The notes under the pieces were generated by a model, which was given only the letters and a program-made list of their open reading frames with translations, made no database searches and was not told the DNA's origin. From Bacteroidales bacterium (GTDB taxonomy: Bacteria > Bacteroidota > Bacteroidia > Bacteroidales > UBA12077): 10,178 nucleotides of DNA. Each line of letters opens with the position of its first letter. Positions within the stretch are counted from its first letter, which is position 1. Positions 6,347-10,178 of this stretch are shown one piece after another. Both the position numbers and the translations under genes were made by a program. The stretch lies in contig JASGMZ010000095.1 in NCBI GenBank assembly GCA_030156305.1, positions 1-10,178 on the forward strand. Reading direction: 5' to 3'.

Positions 6347-6354
6347 CAAAGATA
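6347..6354 (-). promoter_or_regulatory. -7 promoter element for the rpsP-rimM operon
   Basis: On the minus strand this reads TATCTTTG, an exact match to the Bacteroidota -7 consensus TAnnTTTG, 49 bases before the rpsP ATG. It predicts a short leader of roughly 40 bases. At the expected -33 distance (about 6374-6378) only a T-rich stretch is present rather than TTTG, so the upstream element is degenerate. The position in front of a ribosomal protein operon makes the call reasonable. Confidence 0.55.
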
Positions 6355-6437
6355 CAATTTTATTTCAATTATAAAATATTTTTAATCGATTAATAATAAA
6401 AAGATTCCTTGCAGAAATTCCAATAACCATCCCTCTC

Positions 6438-6457
6438 AAAACGAACAGATCGTTTTT
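6438..6457 (+). terminator. Terminator-like hairpin without an obvious upstream gene
   Basis: AAAACGA (6438-6444) pairs with TCGTTTT (6450-6456) around a 5-base loop and ends in a run of five T. It has the form of a small intrinsic terminator on the plus strand. On the minus strand the stem also forms, with TTTT inside the stem end. No coding gene lies upstream in either direction within the intergenic region, so it may end a short untranslated transcript, attenuate the rpsP antisense side, or be chance in AT-rich DNA. Confidence 0.3.
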
Positions 6458-6497
6458 ATCAAACCGTTTAAACTTCACAAAAATAAAAAACCAAATG

Positions 6498-6511
6498 AAC
6501 AAAATTTTGTT
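6498..6511. repeat. Perfect 14-base palindrome AACAAAATTTTGTT
   Basis: A two-fold symmetric 14-base sequence lies 144 bases upstream of the dnaE ATG and overlaps the only plausible -33-like TTTG (6506-6509) of a weak dnaE promoter. Such symmetry suits a dimeric DNA-binding protein, but the composition is simple A/T and no second copy was noticed in the window, so an operator role is speculative. Confidence 0.35.
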
Positions 6512-6654
6512 AGGGATACAAGTTCGATAATAATTGTATATTTTTTAAATACTTATTAACATCACTAAGCATATTTAAAGGTATTTTTATAATTTTAACC
6601 TTCGAATAACAACTTAGTAATCCAACACAAAAAACTATAAATCAACACTTTAAA

Positions 6655-9600
6655 ATGACAACTTTTACTCATTTACATGTACATACGCAGTATTCAATTT
6701 TGGATGGCGCATCCGACGTAGCTCAACTCATTAAAAAAGCAAAAAATGATGGAATGCCGGCAGTTTGTATTACCGATCACGGCAACATGTTTGGAGTAAA
6801 ACATTTTTTTAACGAAGCCAAAAAACAAAAAATAAAGCCTATCATCGGTTGTGAAATATATGTTGCAGAAGGCAGCAGAAAGGAGAAAAAAGGAAAAGAA
6901 GATCGCAGCGGATATCACCTGATATTACTAGCCAAAAATCAAACCGGTTATAAAAACTTAACCCGTCTGGTTTCTTATGCATGGATTGAGGGTTTTTACT
7001 ATACACCACGAATTGACTGGGAGCTATTAAAAGAATATCATGAAGGAATTATTGCCTCATCGGCATGTTTGGGCGGTGAAGTTCCTCAGGCTATTATGAA
7101 TAAAGGAGAGAAAGCCGGAGAAAAAATAGCGCTCCAATTTAAAGAAATCTTTGGTGATGATTTTTATTTAGAACTACAACGCCATCCATCTGGTGATCCT
7201 AAAAAAGATAAAGATGTTTATGAGAATCAAATCATCGTAAACCAGGCATTAATTAATATTTCCCAAAAACACCATATCAAATTAATCGCAACAAATGATG
7301 TTCACTTTATAAATGCTGAAGATGCCGAAGCACACGATCGGTTAATATGCTTAAATACAGGTAAAGATATCGACGATCCTACCCGAATGAGCTATACCAA
7401 ACAGGAGTACTTCAAAACTCAAGAAGAAATGACTACGCTTTTTGAAGATATTCCTGAAGCATTAGCAAACACCAATGATATTGTTGAAAAAATAGAAGAT
7501 TTTGATCTGAATTGCGATCCCATAATGCCTGAATTTAAGCTACCCGAAGGATTTGACAATGAAGACGAATATTTGCGACATATCACCTACGAAGGAGCGA
7601 AAAAACGATACGATGAAATTACCGACGAATTACGTGAAAGGATTGATTTTGAGCTTTCGGTAATAAAAAACATGGGTTTTCCCGGATACTTTTTAATTGT
7701 GCAGGATTTTTTAAATGCCGCTCGTGAAATGGATGTATCTGTCGGCCCGGGACGCGGTTCAGCAGCCGGTTCTGTTGTAGCTTACTGTAATCGGATAACC
7801 GATATTGATCCTATAAAATACAATTTACTTTTTGAGCGTTTTTTGAATCCTGATCGGATATCGATGCCTGATATAGATATTGATTTTGATGAAGACGGCC
7901 GGGAGAAAGTACTGGATTGGGTGGTAGATAAATATGGATACAATAAAGTAGCACACATCATCACTTTTGGAACCATGGCTGCAAAAATGGCTATCCGCGA
8001 TGTGGCTCGTGTTGAAAAATTACCATTAAGTGAAGCAGACCGATTGTCTAAACTTGTGCCCGAAAGGCCCGGAATATCCTTAAAAAAAGCTTTCGAAGAG
8101 GTTCCTGAACTTAACAATGCAAAAAAATCAGACAATGAACTGATTGTAAAAACACTAAAGTTTGCCGAAACACTTGAAGGATCAGTACGACACACTGGCC
8201 TTCATGCTTGTGGTATAATTATTGGCAAAAACGATTTAGTAGAGCATATTCCGGTTTGCACATCAAAAGATTCTAAACTTTTAGTAACCCAATACGACGG
8301 GAATCATGTAGAATCGGTCGGAATGCTGAAAATGGATTTTCTTGGCCTTAAAACGCTTTCTATCATAAAGGATGCAGTTGAAAACATAAAAGAATCGCAC
8401 AACATAGATATAGATATTTCAAGCATTCCATTAGACGATGAAAAAACACTTGAGCTATATAGCCGTGGAGAGACAACAGGACTATTCCAATTCGAATCAC
8501 CGGGAATGAAAAAGCACCTAAAAGCTTTAAAACCAAACCGGTTCGACGACCTGATTGCGATGAACGCCTTATATCGCCCGGGTCCGATGGATTATATCCC
8601 TTCATTTATTGCTCGTAAACACGGTAATGAACCCATAAATTATGATCTTCCAGAAATGGAAGAATTCTTACGCGACACCTATGGAATTACTGTTTACCAG
8701 GAACAGGTGATGCTTCTTTCACAAAAACTCGCGGGCTTTACCAAAGGACAAGCCGACTCGCTGCGAAAAGCTATGGGAAAAAAGAAAAAAAACCTGATGG
8801 AGCAGCTTAAAGAAAAATTTATTGCCGGTTGTAAACAAAATGGGTTCGACCTTAAAATTATAAATAAAATTTGGAACGACTGGGAAGCTTTTGCTCAATA
8901 CGCATTCAATAAGTCACACTCAACCTGCTATGCTTACGTATCCTACCAAACAGCATATCTTAAAGCCCATTTTCCCGCCGAATATATGGCCGCTGTTTTA
9001 AGCCGAAACTTTACCGACATTAAAAAAATCACCATCTTTATGGACGAAGCCAAACGGATGGGAATTTCTGTGTTAGGGCCTGACATTAACGAAAGCAGAC
9101 TAAAATTTAATGTGAATAAAGAGGGGAACATTCGGTTTGGATTAGGTGCGATTAAAGGAGTTGGTGAAAATGCTGTAGTTAAAATCATAGAGGAAAGAAA
9201 AGAAAACGGGCCGTTTAAAAATATTTACGACTTTGTTGAACGGGTTTCCCTTACGCAAATAAACAAGAAAACCATCGAAGCTCTTGCTACTGCCGGGGCT
9301 TTTGATAATCTTGATAAAATGAAACGGGGGCAGTACTTTGCTACTACCGATACTAAAGAAAGTACATTTATTGAAAGCCTTATCCGCTACGGAAACATGT
9401 TCCAAAACGATAAAAACACACAACAACAATCTCTGTTCGGCGGAAAAGACACAATAGAAATTTCCAAACCTTCAATACCAACCGAAGAAGATTGGCCAAA
9501 ACTTGAAAAATTAAAACGCGAAAAAGAAGTCATTGGCGTTTATCTATCGGCACATCCATTAGATGACTTTAAAATGGAAATTGAGCAATTTTGTAACGCT

Positions 9601-10143
9601 ACACTTGCTGATTTTGATGATTTAAACAATATAAAAGGAAGAGAATTAACCATCGCTGGTATTGTTACTGAAGTTAAGCATGCTATTGCAAAAAATGGAA
9701 ATCCTTATGGATTTTTAACATTACAGGATTATTCCGAATCGTATCGGTTTGCTCTTTTTGGCAAAGATTATGAAAATTTTAGAAAATATTGTTACGAAGA
9801 TTACTCTTTGCTCATTAAAGGGAAAGTACAACCAAAACCATACCGGGATAACGAACTTGAATTTAAAATAAAACAAATCATGTTATTAAGCCAGGTACGC
9901 GACAATTTAGTTAAAAGTATTTCATTAACCATTCCGCTAAATACTATTTCTAATGGGCTAATTGAAGAAATAAAGGAGTTTGCATTAACAAAAAAAGGGA
10001 AAGCAACCTTAAAATTTAAAATTGTAGATACCGAAGAAAATATTATTATCAACATGTTCTCAAGATCAGAACGGATAAACATTACAAACGAATTGATTAA
10101 CTATCTTGATGAAAAAAGCGATATACAATATTCGATAAATTAA
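6655..10143 (+). CDS. dnaE: DNA polymerase III alpha subunit (replicative polymerase)
   Basis: A complete 1162-residue DnaE, close to the Escherichia coli length. The N-terminal PHP domain (1-~280) starts THLHVHTQYSILDGAS and keeps candidate metal ligands H8, H10, D17, H42, E67, H88, C138, D215 and H217. The polymerase palm has GPGRGSAAGS and the catalytic acidic pair D406 and D408 in MPDIDIDF, with the third aspartate D561 in KMDFLGLKTL. Fingers (YRPGPMDYIPSFIARKHG, near 640) and a helix-hairpin-helix region (GLGAIKGVGENAV, near 828-840) follow. QQSLF (924-928) matches the internal beta-clamp binding motif. An OB-fold (about 995-1070: ELTIAGIVTEV, GFLTLQDYSES) and a short C-terminal domain end the protein. 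It copies the chromosome in the cytoplasm together with the clamp and clamp loader. The ATG at 6655 fits the family start exactly. It is divergent from rpsP. Confidence 0.97.
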   Translation: MTTFTHLHVHTQYSILDGASDVAQLIKKAKNDGMPAVCITDHGNMFGVKHFFNEAKKQKIKPIIGCEIYVAEGSRKEKKGKEDRSGYHLILLAKNQTGYKNLTRLVSYAWIEGFYYTPRIDWELLKEYHEGIIASSACLGGEVPQAIMNKGEKAGEKIALQFKEIFGDDFYLELQRHPSGDPKKDKDVYENQIIVNQALINISQKHHIKLIATNDVHFINAEDAEAHDRLICLNTGKDIDDPTRMSYTKQEYFKTQEEMTTLFEDIPEALANTNDIVEKIEDFDLNCDPIMPEFKLPEGFDNEDEYLRHITYEGAKKRYDEITDELRERIDFELSVIKNMGFPGYFLIVQDFLNAAREMDVSVGPGRGSAAGSVVAYCNRITDIDPIKYNLLFERFLNPDRISMPDIDIDFDEDGREKVLDWVVDKYGYNKVAHIITFGTMAAKMAIRDVARVEKLPLSEADRLSKLVPERPGISLKKAFEEVPELNNAKKSDNELIVKTLKFAETLEGSVRHTGLHACGIIIGKNDLVEHIPVCTSKDSKLLVTQYDGNHVESVGMLKMDFLGLKTLSIIKDAVENIKESHNIDIDISSIPLDDEKTLELYSRGETTGLFQFESPGMKKHLKALKPNRFDDLIAMNALYRPGPMDYIPSFIARKHGNEPINYDLPEMEEFLRDTYGITVYQEQVMLLSQKLAGFTKGQADSLRKAMGKKKKNLMEQLKEKFIAGCKQNGFDLKIINKIWNDWEAFAQYAFNKSHSTCYAYVSYQTAYLKAHFPAEYMAAVLSRNFTDIKKITIFMDEAKRMGISVLGPDINESRLKFNVNKEGNIRFGLGAIKGVGENAVVKIIEERKENGPFKNIYDFVERVSLTQINKKTIEALATAGAFDNLDKMKRGQYFATTDTKESTFIESLIRYGNMFQNDKNTQQQSLFGGKDTIEISKPSIPTEEDWPKLEKLKREKEVIGVYLSAHPLDDFKMEIEQFCNATLADFDDLNNIKGRELTIAGIVTEVKHAIAKNGNPYGFLTLQDYSESYRFALFGKDYENFRKYCYEDYSLLIKGKVQPKPYRDNELEFKIKQIMLLSQVRDNLVKSISLTIPLNTISNGLIEEIKEFALTKKGKATLKFKIVDTEENIIINMFSRSERINITNELINYLDEKSDIQYSIN

Positions 10144-10155
10144 ACAATTTATCCG

Positions 10156-10163
10156 TAAATTTG
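10156..10163 (+). promoter_or_regulatory. Candidate -7 box for the gene after dnaE
   Basis: TAAATTTG matches the TAnnTTTG consensus 12 bases after the dnaE stop. TTCG at 10131-10134, 21 bases upstream, could act as a one-mismatch -33 element. The downstream gene is outside the window; in many Bacteroidota dnaE is followed by a thioredoxin gene. A single element of eight bases in AT-rich DNA is weak evidence. Confidence 0.4.
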
Positions 10164-10178
10164 TAATTATCCAACATA

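Larger units (their letters stand above)
6299..6654. other. Divergent intergenic region between rpsP and dnaE
   Basis: These 356 very AT-rich bases contain no supportable gene on either strand. The rpsP-proximal end holds the -7 box and leader. The middle holds a terminator-like hairpin (6438-6457) and a perfect 14-base palindrome (6498-6511). A weak dnaE promoter candidate is TTTG at 6506-6509 followed after 21 bases by TAATTGTA (6531-6538), which only partly matches TAnnTTTG. The last ~50 bases are an A-rich leader without a clear Shine-Dalgarno sequence, as usual in this phylum. Confidence 0.6.

Noticed and set aside
6547..6586. AAATACTT/AAGGTATTT inverted repeat upstream of dnaE
   Set aside because: It is an almost all A/T stem with a 24-base loop and a wobble pair; expected by chance in this composition.
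7782..8195. 137-residue minus-strand frame within dnaE
   Set aside because: It is Ser-rich antisense of the polymerase palm; length alone does not support a gene.
8943..9429. Two overlapping minus-strand frames in dnaE
   Set aside because: They overlap each other and lie antisense to the conserved helix-hairpin-helix region, with no independent evidence.
1..10178. Defence system, mobile element or CRISPR array
   Set aside because: No transposase, integrase, nuclease-helicase cluster, spaced repeats or toxin-antitoxin pair was seen; every long frame belongs to a housekeeping or envelope family.

Overview
The window looks like ordinary chromosome from an AT-rich member of the Bacteroidota, probably close to Bacteroidales/Marinilabiliales. 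The evidence is a ribosomal protein S16 with the long charged C-terminal tail usual in that phylum, TAnnTTTG-type -7 promoter boxes (clearest upstream of rpsP), AT-rich leaders without strong Shine-Dalgarno sequences, and Bacteroidota-style glycosyltransferases and sugar dehydratase. No mobile element, CRISPR array, tRNA or rRNA was seen.

Layout. Positions 1-1117 hold the end of an LPS/cell-envelope cluster on the plus strand. It contains the 3' part of a GT9 (heptosyltransferase-like) gene, then 6 bases later a WaaE/KdtX-like GT2 gene, closed by an intrinsic terminator. A second, unrelated GT2 gene lies on the minus strand (1093-1980) and runs tail to tail into that terminator. Next on the plus strand come tsaC/ywlC (tRNA t6A synthesis, 2077-2640), a large membrane-bound nucleotide-sugar 4,6-dehydratase of the PglF/WbpM/CapD type (2800-4683), and a small hot-dog-fold acyl-CoA thioesterase (4688-5125) that starts 4 bases after the dehydratase.

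Positions 5127-6298 on the minus strand are a two-gene ribosome operon, rpsP-rimM (S16 and its 30S maturation factor). Its end meets the thioesterase stop with one base between them. A 356-base divergent intergenic region (6299-6654) carries the likely rpsP promoter, a small terminator-like hairpin and a 14-base palindrome. It separates rpsP from dnaE (6655-10143, plus strand), the replicative DNA polymerase III alpha subunit. dnaE is complete and has an apparently intact PHP metal site. The last 35 bases contain a possible promoter for the next gene.

The genes fall into three functions: envelope glycan synthesis (three glycosyltransferases and the sugar dehydratase), translation (TsaC, S16, RimM) and replication (DnaE). 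I see no coherent undescribed system. The points worth a second look are the inverted GT2 gene, terminators embedded in coding ends, the S16 tail, and unexplained secondary structure between rpsP and dnaE.
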